Source: Ceratotherium simum simum (lineage: Eukaryota > Chordata > Mammalia > Perissodactyla > Rhinocerotidae). From it: DNA of 64,000 nt. The notes below the pieces were generated by a model that saw only the letters and a list, made by a program, of their open reading frames with translations, was not told the origin of the DNA and made no database searches. The number at the start of each line of letters is the position of its first letter. Within the stretch, counting starts at the first letter, position 1. The stretch covers positions 8,514,132 to 8,578,131 of the forward strand of contig NW_004454173.1 of the NCBI RefSeq assembly GCF_000283155.1, written 5' to 3'. This document shows, piece by piece, positions 12,780 to 24,830 of the stretch. The translations under genes were made by a program, and so were the position numbers.

Positions 12780-13110
12780 ACTCTGGCCACTGGTGCGTAT
12801 TGTTTCCTCTTCCTGCAACATTCTTCCCCGTTTTTCCTGCTCCACCTCCCCTTCACTTGTTCTGAAAGTCAAAGCTTTATTGTTCTTCCTAAGAGAAGCC
12901 GCCTCTGATTCCCTCATGTCTGGGTGAGGCTCCTGCCCTTCCACATTCCCATAGTTTGTACTATGCACAGCAATACCCATTTACAGTCTATCTCCAACAT
13001 TAGACTTTCAGTTGTCGAGGGCATTTCTGTATCTCGTTCACCATTGTGCCCCTGCTTCCCATCACAGTGTCCAGCACTTAATGCATGTTCAGAAGCTGTC
13101 GGTTGGATTA
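12780..13110 (+). mobile_element. L2 LINE 3' fragment
   Basis: A second L2-like stretch: 'ttcctgcaacattcttcccc', 'gaagccgcctctgattccct', 'cattgtgcccctgcttccc' and 'agtgtccagcacttaatgca' occur in the consensus order. The small ORFs here on both strands are by-products. Confidence 0.6.
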
Positions 13111-13473
13111 GCATGTGATGGAGAGGGAAGGACGAGGTCGAGTGTCTTTAGAGCCTATATGGGGACCAAGGTCATAGCAACAGAGGACCTGCTATTTGAT
13201 GTCCAAAATGGGGCAGAATACCTCCTTGCCAAAAGTGATTTGTGTATTGAATGACAGCTTAGGTTTGAGAGGTGTGTTGCTCTTCATGTTTCAGTGGGAA
13301 CCCTAGCAGTTTCTTGAACTGTTGTGTATTTAGACTATGTTTACTGGATTATGATAAACCTCTGAATTAAAACTAAAATATCCAGGCTTTTGTTAATGTG
13401 ATGTGTGGAGCTGGTACTAAATACTCCAGAAGATGGAGTCACTTGGCATGCCTATCCAGCTATTTGGAGTATT

Positions 13474-13720
13474 TTTTTTATCCAGGGAAAGGTTCACCCT
13501 ACACTAACATCTGTGCCAATCTTCTTCCTTTTTCTTCCCCCCTCAATGCCCCAGTACATACTTATGTGTATACTTGTAAGTTCTTCTAGTTCTTCTACAT
13601 GGGCTGCGGCCACAGCATGGCTACTGACAGACAAGTGGTGTCGTTCTGCCCCAGGCACCGAACCGGGCCGCAGAAGTGGAGTGGCCCGAACCCTAACCAC
13701 TAGGCCATCAGGGCTGGCTC
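13474..13720 (-). mobile_element. ERE-related SINE, older subfamily, antisense
   Basis: The right end has the reverse-complemented tRNA-like head ('ctaaccactaggccatcagg'). The body carries 'tgccccagtacatacttatg' and 'gttcttctagttcttctaca', unlike the younger ERE copies. It is flanked by a 9-bp direct repeat (tggagtatt) at 13465-13473 and 13721-13729. Divergence suggests an older ERE branch. Confidence 0.8.
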
Positions 13721-13729
13721 TGGAGTATT

Positions 13730-14944
13730 CTTATATACATCTCTGCTTTTCCTAGAAAAGTATGAACTCTTATTCAAGGATATAGGCTGGCTTATTCACA
13801 GTAATAAAGAAAGAACCCTTTGAATGGGTTTTAAGAAAAGAGAATCTATTTGTCTTAGACTAGTGGAATGTTCTCTTTCTAACAGCACAGGGATAACAAC
13901 CTGGGTCATGAAGGAGGGAATTCATTGCTAATCCAAAACTACTTTCATTAGAGGTTTCAATCCCTGTCAATACCAAATGTGGTTTAAACTATTTTAAAAA
14001 CAAGTTTAATTTCTTCATCTCTTTTAAATTTCATTTTGTTCCTGTTTAATTTAAGGCATGAAGCAATTGTCAAAAAACAAACAAACTAGAAAGCCAACCT
14101 AGTAGCCAAGATATACGCTGCTCAGTTGTTAGCCTCTGACAGGAAGTGACCGTATGATACGAATGACATTTGATTAAAGCAGCTGTCTCCTTGCCTTTTT
14201 TTTTTTTTTAAACTATCAAAAAAAGCTGGCTGAGGTTCAAAGCCCTGGCATTACTGTTGCAGGAAATTTGGTTATGTGATCAAGGTGTTCTACCTTCAGT
14301 GTTAGGTTTTGAATTAGTCTGTTTACAATGAGCAGGGGGCAGTAGTTTTAAAAATCATGTTGAATCAGCAACATGAGGGAGGCAGCATTGCTTTTATTCT
14401 AGCCATGTAGTTGGAAAAGGAAATGATTAGGCATCATATTCCTCATGGCTAATATCCTGTCAACTTTTTCTAAAATCGTAAAATCAGAACTTGAGAGCTT
14501 AGAAGGGACCTCAGAAATCTACTAGTGGAAAAGAGAAAAAAAACTGAAAGGGAAATGGAATTAGCCAGACTAAAGGGCAGGATTCTTTTAGTTCTCAGCA
14601 GGAAACACATGTTTATCTGGAAAAGATTTTGGTTGGACAGGTTGTTTGTATAAGAATCTTTTTTTGTGAGGAAGGAAGACCAACCTGAGCTTGGAGGCTG
14701 GGGTGGGGGTGGAGAGAGCAGTCCCTAAGCCTCGAGTGAATGAGAAAAAATCCAGAGATTTCCAATAGGGAAACCCTACTTTCACGGCAATGATATGCTA
14801 ATACTATTAGCTTATTTTTAAGTTAGTTGTGATCTATATTCATTTTGTAAGATATGATGATTAAATGGTAACTTTAGTATTAATTGCTATAGAAACAGAA
14901 ATAGTAACTTTTAAAAAGATATGGGAAACTTATGTCTAGACTAA
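13730..14944. other. Intronic DNA, no recognised feature
   Basis: AT-rich, with homopolymer runs near 14200. I see no exon or clear transposon. Confidence 0.35.
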
Positions 14945-15590
14945 AATCTGCACACGGATGTTTATAACAGCTTTATTCATAATTGCCCAAACTTGGAAGC
15001 AACCAAGATGTCCTTCAATGGGTGACTGGATAAATAAACTGTGATACATCCAGACAATGGAATATTATTCAGTACTAAAAATAAATGAGCTACCAATCCA
15101 TGAAAAGACACGGAGGAATCTTAAATGCCTATTAGTAAGTGAAAGAAGCCAATCAGAGAAGGCTGCATACTGTATGATTCCAACTGTATGGCATTCTGGA
15201 AAAAGCAAAACTATGGAGACAATGAAAAGATCAGGTTGCCAGATCTTTTGGTGGTGGTGGGGGGAATAAGTGGAGCACAGAGGATTTTTAGAACAGTGAA
15301 AATACTCTGTATGATATTATATGATGGATACATGTCATTATACATTTGTCCAAATCCATAGAATATACAACACCAAGAGTGAACCTGAAGGTAAACCATG
15401 GACTTTGGGTGATTATGATGTGTCAGTGTAGCTTCATCCTTGGTAACAAATGTACTATTCTGGTGAGTGATGTTGATAACGGGGAAGGCTATGCATGTAT
15501 GGGGCAGGAGGTACATGGGAAATCTCTGTACCACCTCCCTCTGAATTTTATTGTAAACCTAACTGCTCTTAAAAATATAAAGTCTTTAAA
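14945..15590 (+). mobile_element. L1 3'-end fragment, sense
   Basis: Contains 'gtttataacagctttattca', 'caaccaagatgtccttcaat', 'aatggaatattattcagtac' and, much further on, 'actgctcttaaaaatataaa', the classical 3' terminus of an old L1 family. The ORF at 15057-15269 (MEYYSVLKINE...) is the familiar L1 3' pseudo-frame and not a gene. Confidence 0.85.
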
Positions 15591-15599
15591 AATTATGGA

Positions 15600-16251
15600 A
15601 AGATGTTTTGGGTGAAAAGTAGTTGGCAAAATAGCACATATAGTATGACACCACTTATGTAAGATTCTATGTCTATACAGTGTATATATTTGGCATATAC
15701 ACCAAAATATTCAAAGTGAATATTTGTATAGTAAGATTTAAGATGATTTTTACAAAGAAACTTTTTTCTTTATAGTTTTCTGTATCATTTGTATTTTCTG
15801 TAGTGATCATATATTATCTTTATAAACAACAACAACAACAAAAAGAGACATTTTACAAGTTGCCTCTGCTCTAACAGCTGAAACCACACTATGGCTTCAC
15901 TGTCCTCTCCTTAAGTTCAAAAGGGCGTCAGGAGGAGTGGAGATACGTGAGTGGGCTGTTTTCTCCCCAGTTAAATCTAGTAATGAAGGATAAAAGAAAA
16001 ATTGCCAGATAATTGGAAAATGTTTCCATTTTTAAGCATATGAAACCAAGATATTTTTTCTAACTTAAGCTTGGAGTTGAAGACAATGCCATTTTGAGGT
16101 ATTTTCCAGATAGTCAGCATGACAGTAAGAGTAATAATGGGGACATATCTCCAAATGATCCCCTCCAAATTTGAAGGAACAGAAACATGTTTCCTCATTA
16201 TCCTGAAACCTGGTGGTGATGTTCCACTGAGCAATGTTTAATTTTCACTTT
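15600..16251. other. AT-rich intronic DNA
   Basis: Possibly more decayed LINE sequence to about 15840 (a 'tatgacaccacttatgtaa' motif), followed by a short CAA run (about 15826-15841). No gene was recognised in the rest. Confidence 0.35.
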
Positions 16252-16267
16252 AAAAACCTAAAGAATG

Positions 16268-16466
16268 GGGCCAGCTCCGTGGCTTAGCGGTTGGGCACGC
16301 GTGCTACGCTGCTGGCGGCCTGGGTTCAGATCCGGGCGCGCACCGACGCACCGCTTCTCTGGCCACACTGAGGCCGCGTCCCACATACAGCAACTAGAAA
16401 ATGTGCAGCTATGACATATAACTATCTACTGGGGCTTTGGGGGAAAAAATAAATAAATAAAATTAT
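16268..16466 (+). mobile_element. ERE SINE, short alternative-tail type
   Basis: The tRNA-like head (ccgtggcttagcggttggg) is followed by the same tail as at 2672-2883 ('cacatacagcaactagaaa', 'ctatctactggggctttggg') and an AAAT-rich end. A perfect 16-bp duplication (aaaaacctaaagaatg) lies at 16252-16267 and 16467-16482. Confidence 0.93.
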
Positions 16467-16482
16467 AAAAACCTAAAGAATG

Positions 16483-17849
16483 AAGAAGTGGCAGCTGGAA
16501 GTCTATTTATGGTTGAAATCAGTGGGGAGAAATGAAATATTTGTAGAATCACAGCAGCAGAGTAGAAATTCTTATCATTTTTACTAAAGAGAATTGTAGG
16601 ATTCTTGCACTTGATAATAGGGAGCAGGGGGAGTTTCTGTTATTATGTGTGCAGAAAAGAGTAAGCACAATAATAGTTGAAGGTTATTATTGTAAGAATT
16701 TTCTATTTATACTTCATCTCATTCCACAAAGAATTTGAAGGAGCTTGTTAGAAAGTATATATGGCAGTAAAATAAAATGAGAAATCAGGACCAGAGTAAG
16801 TATAAATTCATTCTGTGGCAGATGCTATGGATGTCCTGCCCATATTTTCTCTCTTCCCACAAAGGAAGGCTGGAAATGTTGGAGAATTAATGCCTCATTC
16901 CCCTGAAGCAGCCATCAACCAATGATTGATGGGAGCTGGAGGATAAATATCCCAATTTCCTCGCCCCTTGAAGATGTTCTACCAACTCTTTGAGATCCCT
17001 GAAGGAGCCCAGTCCTGTGGCAGAATGAAAGGGAGGAAGAAATCGGATGGGTTCCTGAGAGCCGTGGGTGTTGGATCAGGGAGGTTGGCATTGGGGTCTA
17101 CTGAACCGACTTAGTAGAGGAGTGTAAGATCTGCTGACTTCTTAATAAAAGGCGCCCTTGTCCTCCAAAGTTGGCGACAGGCAGACCTGCCACCTGAGAG
17201 AGATGGCTAGACCTTGTATCCCTAGGTCTTATGCCCCAGGATTCACCTTCCTGTAAGAATTCTCATTTTTCACTAGGTCCCTCTATCTACTGTAGTAGCC
17301 CCAGGGGGTGGTTGCTCCCCATTAATGCACTCACCAAAGCAGAGCTCAGGCCTGGCTGGACCATGTAAACCGAGCTTAATGGCAGACACTGAAATGTACA
17401 CAGAATAATATGCACTAGGTGGTCTGTCTTACAAAGGATAATTAACATATTTTCTGTGTGCCATCACTGCTAGGCTTACTCCTGGTCTACCTCAGTCTGC
17501 CTCTGCAGAGCCTTGTGGATGCCCCATTCCTGGGTCCTCAAGTTCAGACCCCAGATAGTGAGGACCAGGGGAAAGACTAGTCTCCTATCTGACTAAGGTT
17601 CCCCTGAAAGTCATTTTGCTGAGGACTTGACTTTCTCTCTGATGTTGAACAGTGGGAACACCACCCTTTGGGGAAAACTCACCCCCATTACCTTACAAAT
17701 AAGACAACTACAGTAAGCCTAACTTCCATACAGGAGATTCTCATAGACTGTAGCAGGGGAGCCATCTCACCACACGGTGTGACATGATCCAACCCGTATT
17801 TCACAAGCATAGCTGGATGGATTACAGAGAGAAGCAAACTTACACAGGG
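16483..17849. other. Intronic DNA, possible old LTR remnant
   Basis: No exon is visible. About 16800-17200 has an 'aataaaaggcgcccttgtcc' segment that might belong to a decayed LTR, but I cannot assign a family. The rest shows nothing I recognise. Confidence 0.3.
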
Positions 17850-18430
17850 AGACTAGTTAGGAAACTATTACAACATAGTCCAGATGAGAGGAAGACGAAG
17901 GCATGAATGAGCATGGGAGGGAGAGAAGACCATAGTAGTTTAGTGGAGCTTGACAACTGATTGGTTGTGGGTGGAGAAGAAGGATCTGAAGACATCTCTA
18001 AGTTTGTTTCTGGATGACTCCAAGGATAGTGGTACTATTATCTAGGAGGAAGAATGGGTTGAATAGGTGAGAAGAGGATTCAGCCTACAAATGTCAAGTT
18101 TTCGGTACTTTGGGGATATCTTGGAGAGATGCTGAGAAGATACTTAGAAATAAGTTTAATAGTTAGAAGCCAGAGGTCGAAGCCAGAGGTTGAGCTGCAG
18201 ATATGGGAGTCCTCAATACAGAGGCAATTGCTAGAAGTCAAGAGAACACATGAGGTCTCTAAGGAGATGAATGAGCATCCAGAAAGACCAGAAGAATGGT
18301 GTACAAAGAGCCTTGGGACACACACATGTTTAAAGATTGAGCAAAAGGGAAGAGCTGGTGAAGGAGACTAAGATGAAGAAATTGTAGAGAGAGAGGAACT
18401 AGATGATGTTGGAGCCAAGGTCCCTCTCTT
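17850..18430 (+). repeat. Ancient dispersed repeat, class unassigned
   Basis: 'agactagttaggaaactatt', 'gtttctggatgactccaagg' and 'atgggagtcctcaatacaga' belong to a widespread old mammalian repeat that I recognise but cannot name. Other parts of the same consensus appear at about 7790-7985 and 42900-43140. The ORF pair at 18080-18371 is within it. Confidence 0.5.
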
Positions 18431-19009
18431 CAAGGACTGAGAAGTGAAGAGTTTGTACTTTGGGCAGTACTCATAGATACCAGAGGTGAAGAAGATAAGA
18501 AGGAGGTTAGGGGATGATGGGAGTCAGGGCTCTCTTCTTGTAACAATGGGGTGAGAGGCCTTTCCCGTGGCTCTTGATGGAACTTTGGTCACATCCAGGA
18601 GCTCTGTTCTGATCACCTTTTTGCTGACAGAGGAGGCTGGAGTGACGGATGAGGATGGGCTCAGCTTTCACAGGTGCTATGAGCCATGAGTCCTATTCAA
18701 GAGAGTCAATCTAGTAACAAGTTATTTTTGTCTCCTCCGCTTGCCCATGAGTATCCCGCTTGCCCATGGTAATCCCCATGAGTTTGCATGACGGTAGGTG
18801 TTTATGTAGGCCAGGCTTCCTCAGAGGGAGCCACATCCCTGAGAAACACCTGTGGATAGCTCCTGTACAGTCAGGTCTCATAATACACCGAATCTAATCA
18901 CTCTATCTGAATTGGAAAATAACTATGAGTCATATGGTTGAGCTCTTTTCAAAAAAGAGAGAAGATTCTTTACTACGCAGTGCCATTTGGGGGTCTTTTG
19001 CTTGCCATT

Positions 19010-19335
19010 TTAGAATACCAACACCCTTTGTTGCAGCCTTTGTCACTGGTGTTGGCACAGATTCCAGGAACCCTCTCCCCATCCTGGTTCACCAAGATCT
19101 CCTTCCTCTTTTCCAAACAACTGCTAATCTCAGCCCTTTTATGAAGTCTTCCTTAATTAATCAGAGGACTAGATATGCAACTCCTGTGATTCTCTCTTCA
19201 CTCAACCCCCTCTAATGCTCTCACCCACTGGTGGTGTGTGCTTGTTGTAAAGACTCATTTAGGTTATGTATTCACTTAGTACATGTCCTAATCTTTCTCT
19301 GTTTATATCGTTGTTGTCTCAGACAGGGATCGTCT
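19010..19335 (+). mobile_element. L2-like LINE fragment
   Basis: 'ccatcctggttcaccaagat', 'tgaagtcttccttaattaat' and 'tgttgtctcagacagggatc' follow the order of an L2 3' end in the sense direction. It is strongly diverged. Confidence 0.45.
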
Positions 19336-19999
19336 AAGTTTAAATTCTTATGCATCATGCTTTATGCACACAGTTCTGTGATCAGGTGGTTGCTTATTCA
19401 ATGTGTTTGAGGATATTAAGCAAAATTCTCTTACTACCTTGTCTCATTACCTTTCAGGGGTATATTTTGGAGACATAAACAACATAATACTTTCTGGTTC
19501 TTTCTTGACTGGTAACTGGTTAACTCTAAGATTTTCCTGTTTGTTTTTCTCACAGTTACTCCCTCTCATGTGCACAAATGATAAACCAAATATCTCAGGA
19601 AGAAGAAAAAAGACATTTGATAACATTGCTCAGTAGTTCAACAATAGTAGACAGGTCTGGCGTCCCCACTTCTATCATTGGCTGCTTGACCTCACTTGAC
19701 CTTCCTGTTAGTTTCTGTTTCCTCACCAGAAAATTTATTACTTTCCAGGGATTCCAGGAGACTCAGTGTTAGTAAAGGACACCATGCAGTGTGGTGCTAC
19801 CCGTAGAGCCCTGGGATGAAGTCAGGAGCGGAGGATTGTGGTGGGAGTTCTGGCACTGGCTAGCTAGATGAACCTTGGGCATGTTATGTTTCCTAGGTGT
19901 TGATTCCTCTTCTAGGCAATTAGGTGATGGAATTAAAAATCCTTTCTATTCCTTGAACTCTATGGTAATTTGAAGTAAGGGCTTTAGCAACAATTGTAA

Positions 20000-20245
20000 T
20001 AGGTAACATTTAGTTGCTACCTGCCAGGTACTTTTCTAATTATGCTACACTGATTAATTCAGTGAGTCATCAAAGTGGCCCTTTGAGGGAGGTTCTCTTG
20101 CCCTTCATGTTCTACAAATGTGGAAACTGAGACATAGGAGATTAAACGACTTGCTCAACATCACCCAGCTCTTAAGTGGGAGAAGCAGGATTATGCCCAG
20201 GCTCCAGATCCTGCACCCTCAACCACCACTCTCTCCTCTCTGGCC
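20000..20245 (-). mobile_element. MIR SINE, antisense
   Basis: 'ctgccaggtacttttctaat', 'aatgtggaaactgagacata', 'acttgctcaacatcacccag' and a terminal 'cctcaaccaccactct' give the antisense MIR layout, nearly full length. Confidence 0.85.
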
Positions 20246-22630
20246 TGTCATGTAGAAAGGCCCACAGCCTCCTCAGCAGGGCCCCTTAAAGCCAAGCACA
20301 GATCTCAGGAAACCTCAGTGACTTTGTGTTAGGCAAATTCAGCTTAACAAAGTTAAATCATATTTTACATGGAATCAAAGTTATTTCCTTTATGCATTTT
20401 ATATTGGTAATTCTGGAATTAAAAAGTACCATGCCATAGACTTTCTTTCTGATTTAATTTGCTTACAGTCATTTGAAAATGAGGAGCTAGGATCCGTGCT
20501 TTTGGCTCACATCAGAATGTTTCAGAAGTACTTTCAAATACAGATTTCTGCTGCTGGAATATAAAACCTTAAATTTAGGTAGGTAGAGCGAAAGACTAAA
20601 GAGGATCAAGTATTAACTATTTTTAGGATAAAGTTAAGACAGTTTTACAGAGACTTGACAGACAATCCTCCCCCGCAGAGTCTCTCATTAGCTCACAAGT
20701 TTCGGTCCATTACAACTTTTTGCAGTGAAAACTTCCCTGGGGTGGTTTGGTGGCTCCTAGTCACTTGTGCATTCTAAAGTTTTCAAAAAGAGTGTGTGGG
20801 ATGACAATCAGATTTTATGAAATAGAATTTTATTTCAAAATAGTTAATTTCTTTTATATATGACCTAATAATTCTCCACCCTGTCCATGAGATTGCTTGT
20901 CAAAACCAACTCCCGTCAGACGGATCAGGTCTCAGGGCCTGCCCACCTCTGGAGACTGGAATGTGGTTTCCCTGCTGGGGCCCTGGGCCAGCTCCCTATT
21001 GGCTTAGAGACCTTGAGCGCCTCAGGAGCAAAACAGAGGTTGCATGCAAGTTTTGGCTGCACAACGTGTTAGGGTTGCCTGACTGTTCAACTAACGTGAT
21101 CTGAAAGAGTTCTCAAACCCCAGTTGGTTTAAGGCACAACAGACCTTAAACAGACTAAAAATACTTTTTTAGTCCTTTTAACACAGTCCTAAGTCAACAG
21201 GAGGCCGTGTAAACATGAGGACGCTCCCCGTGCACTGATTGTGAAGTGGGGGTGGAGGCTGTGCTCAGGTGAACACAGTGCCGTCCCAGGGCTGGCTCTT
21301 CCTGGTCGTGGCCTCCATCCAGAGGACGGCGACAGGGATTTAAAGCCATGGGGGCCCTGTTGTCTTAAACCAAACATCTTTCAAATTCCCAGGTGTGTGT
21401 GAAAGTGTGCATGAGTGTGTGTGTTTGCTGTTTAAACATGCAAAAGAATACAGAAGAGGGAAGAGTGAAGTTTAGTTAAAATGACCATGTATGAGGTTCT
21501 TCTGAGGCAGCTGGGATAGAGGTGAAGGAGACAGAGCCCCGAGTGTCGAGTGTCGTGGGATAAGGGAAGATGTTGAGGCGGCTCCCAGGTTGCTGTGGGA
21601 ACAGAGAGGAGGAGGCTTTCAACTTGATTCAGGATTTGGGGGAGGCCACGTGGGCTCTGAGGCAGATAGGATAAGTCTAACTTAACTAGTTGGGGAAGAA
21701 AGTGGGGAGGGGCATTCTGGGGGCGGTGCGCAGGCAGGAGCAGAGGCACTGAGGGATGACCAACAAGGTGTACAGCCACAGGCAGTTTCCTCCTAAGTCC
21801 TTCAGGCTGTAAGGAATCACCTGGAGAATTCGTAGGTCATGATACTGCTATGGTGATAGCTGTTGGGGCGGGGGGNNNNNNNNNNNNNNNNNNNNNNNNN
21901 NNNNNNNNNNNNNNNNNNNNNNNNNNNNNNNNNNNNNNNNNNNNNNNNNNNNNNNNNNNNNNNNNNNNNNNNNNNGGGGGGGGGAAGGATTCAATTCATG
22001 AAATATTAAAAATGCAAGTGAGCTGAACTTTTAATGAATCTTCGTAGGATTAAGGGATTAAATAAGTAAATTCTTGGTAATTAGACCCCCAGGGAGAATT
22101 TAATTTGCATCTAGATGTGATCAATGTTTAGTAATTCAATACAAGTTTGCACTGGCCGGTATTCAGCTGGGTCTCAGGTTGGTGATAACATTGGTGAGAT
22201 ATAGGGTGATACCATTAGGCTAACCTCTCTCATCTGCCAACAAAGGGACATTAAAACCTGTTCATTTTGTGGTTACTAAATGGCTTCCGGAAGTATTGTG
22301 GAAGAGAGCAGTACAGTAGGGTGACTTCTGTTCTTATGTGACCCGTATCCAAAATTGTAAAGACCTCTCAGGAATATTGATTATGAAACTCTCCCCACAG
22401 GGCTGAGGGGCTGAGGACAGGGGTATATTTTATCTTCTTTAGACAGATGGGAAGCCTGAGAATGAAAGTAATTAGGCTGCTTACCAAGGATTGTACACAC
22501 ATATCCCTCAAAACGAAAACTAAAGCAGGTGCAATTTTAACTGTGCTAGAGCCTCTGAAGGCGTTGGAGTCTTAGCCAAATTCATTTTGGCAATGTCTGC
22601 ATTTCATTCTTTGAAATTTCTTATGTAGAC
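20246..22630. other. Intronic DNA around an assembly gap
   Basis: No exon or clear transposon is seen. A short TG-rich patch occurs at about 21391-21425. The 100-N gap at 21876-21975 interrupts the segment, so a feature could be hidden there. Confidence 0.35.
21876..21975. other. Assembly gap (100 N) flanked by G runs
   Basis: Exactly 100 undetermined bases. The left flank is ggggcggggg and the right flank starts with nine G. The round size suggests a gap of unknown true length. The G tracts suggest that a G-rich tract stopped the sequencing. Confidence 0.97.
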
Positions 22631-22839
22631 CCTAATTTTTACTGTCAAAAAGAACGTAGCAACTGATATCTATATAGCGTATATTCTTGCTTTCTGGTAT
22701 TTTTTTATAGAAAAAAATCCTGGAAGTTGAATTGCTGAATGAAAGGAAATGCATATTTAAAACTTTGACGGGTATTATCAAATTGGTCTCCAAAAAAAAA
22801 TTATTCTTGAAATAGCTACGCGTGTTGAATGTTACCATG

Positions 22840-22990
22840 TGGCTAGCTCTGTGCTAAACACTTTGAATGCATTACCTCATTCAGTCCTTGGAAAAATCCC
22901 GTGAGGAAGGCACTACCTGGCTTACAGATGGGAACACCGAGGCTTAGCAGGATAAACACAGCCAGAGGCGCCGGGTTTATTCTCTTACCA
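22840..22990 (-). mobile_element. MIR SINE inserted in L1
   Basis: 'gctctgtgctaaacactttg', 'cattacctcattcagtcctt' and 'cttacagatgggaacaccga' are the antisense core of MIR. The L1 text resumes on the other side. Confidence 0.8.
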
Positions 22991-23697
22991 GCAGAGGATG
23001 GAGGTGCCCACTGCCCCACACCCTTGTAAGAACGGGCGTGTTAGCAATCCTTATAAGTATTTGCCGATTTGAGAAGTAGAATGTCATTTACCTCCTGGTT
23101 CTTGCGTATCCATCTTGAACATCTTGGCATGTTTGTTGTCTGTCTGCGTTTATAGTTTTATGAGTTGCCTATTCACATCCTCTGCCCCATCTTTACCAGA
23201 TTGTTCATCCTTTTTTCTTATTGATTTCTACATATAAATAGTGACGCTTCGTCATGTGTTGCAAATCCTTTTCTCCCCACTTTGTTTCTTTCAACTTTGT
23301 TTTGTGTCTTTTGCCAAGTAGAACTTTAAACTTCTTAAGTTGCAAATCTGTGAATATTTTATGGTTTTAGAGTTTTGTTATCCTTATCCTATCACAGGAG
23401 TGTATTTTTTTTCTTTGTTTTCTTATCTTTTGTAATTTCCTCCTTAACATTTATCTGAGATTGTTTTGGTGTAAGGAGTGAGATAAAGATATTTTCCAAA
23501 AGGCTATCTAGTTGTCTAAGCACCACTTATTGAATAATCCATCTTTTCCCCGTGATTTGAACCATATTCTCTTTCAGCTAAACTGATTTCTAGTTTTTGA
23601 CTTCTTGAAGTGGTAGCACACTGTTTCAATTATTGTGACTTTAGAATATGTTTTAACATGTAGGGCAAGTCCTCTGTCATTGAAATTTTTGGACAGT

Positions 23698-23937
23698 ATT
23701 TTTTTTTTCTTTTTTTGTGAGGAAGATCAGCCCAGAGCTAACATCCATGCCAATCCTCTTCTTTTTGCTGAGGAAGACTGGCCCTGGGCTAACATCTGTG
23801 CCCATCTTCCTCCACTTTATATGGGATGCCACCACAGCATGGCTTGACAAGCAGTGCCTCAGTGCGCGCCCAGGATCCGAACCCGCTGCCAGCAGTGGAG
23901 CGTGCGCACTTAACCGCTACACCACGGGGCCGGCCCC
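23698..23937 (-). mobile_element. ERE SINE, antisense, inserted in L1
   Basis: This begins with a T-rich run (reverse-complement A tail) and 'gaggaagatcagcccagagc', and ends with 'cttaaccgctacaccacggg'. A 7-bp duplication (ggacagt) lies at 23691-23697 and 23939-23945. ORFs on it (23635-23971) only translate the SINE. Confidence 0.93.
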
Positions 23938-24830
23938 TGGACAGTTTTTAAATATTTATGATATCAAATAAACTTTGAAAAAAGTTTTCAAGTTTAAAAA
24001 CATCCTTTGGGAATGTTGATTGGGACTCTGTTGAATTTAGAGGTTAGTTTAGAAAGAAATGACAACATTATACTATTGAGTCTTCCTATCTAAGAGTTTC
24101 ATTTTTACGTATCTTTTCATATTATTCAGTTGGGTTTTATAGTTTTCTTCCTACAAATCTTGCACTTCTTCTGATAAATTATTCCTAGATAATTTGGTTT
24201 TTGTAGCTGTGTGAAGGGAATGTTTTTTTATATGTTCTAATTGATTCTTCTGATATACTAAAGATCTGTTGACTTTTAATGATTTATTACTGTCCATCTT
24301 ACTGAACTCTGTTAATAGATTAGGCTGAATTCTCCTGAGTTTGCTAGTCATGTATCAAACTACTCCAAATAATGGTATCTTTACCTCCTTTTTCAATAGG
24401 TTTATCTTTTATTTTGTTTTTATTTCTAACAGCTGTGGCAAGTACTATCAGAGTAATATTAAATACTAATGGTGATAATTGGTCTTATTTGTTTTTGACT
24501 TTCATGGGAATTTTTTTTTCACTTACCATTCAGTTTGATGCTTTTTACCTGTGAACATCATGTTTTAGTCGTATTAAGGAGACAATCTTCTAGTCTTACT
24601 TTTCAAAAAGTTTTTTATTGGATTACAAGTTAAATTTTATCAAGTGCCTTTTCAACATCTATTGAAATGATCATACTTATTTCCTTTTATTTATTAATAG
24701 AATAAGATATAATAATAGATTTTCTAATAATATACCCATTGTTATGCTTCTGGGAGAATTCTCACTTGGTCACAGTGGGTTTTTCTTTTAAGATAATGCT
24801 GGATAGTATAGAAGTTCCTGGTTGTCTGGA

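Larger units (their letters stand above)
22640..24830 (-). mobile_element. Old L1, antisense, interrupted by MIR and ERE
   Basis: Three pieces (about 22640-22830, 22990-23697 and 23938-24830) read in order as one antisense L1. Landmarks are 'gttgaattgctgaatgaaag', then 'cacatcctctgccccatctt' and 'accacttattgaataatcca', then 'acaaatcttgcacttcttct' and 'tattgaaatgatcatactta'. A MIR and an ERE split it. All frames carry stops, so it is inactive. Confidence 0.8.
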
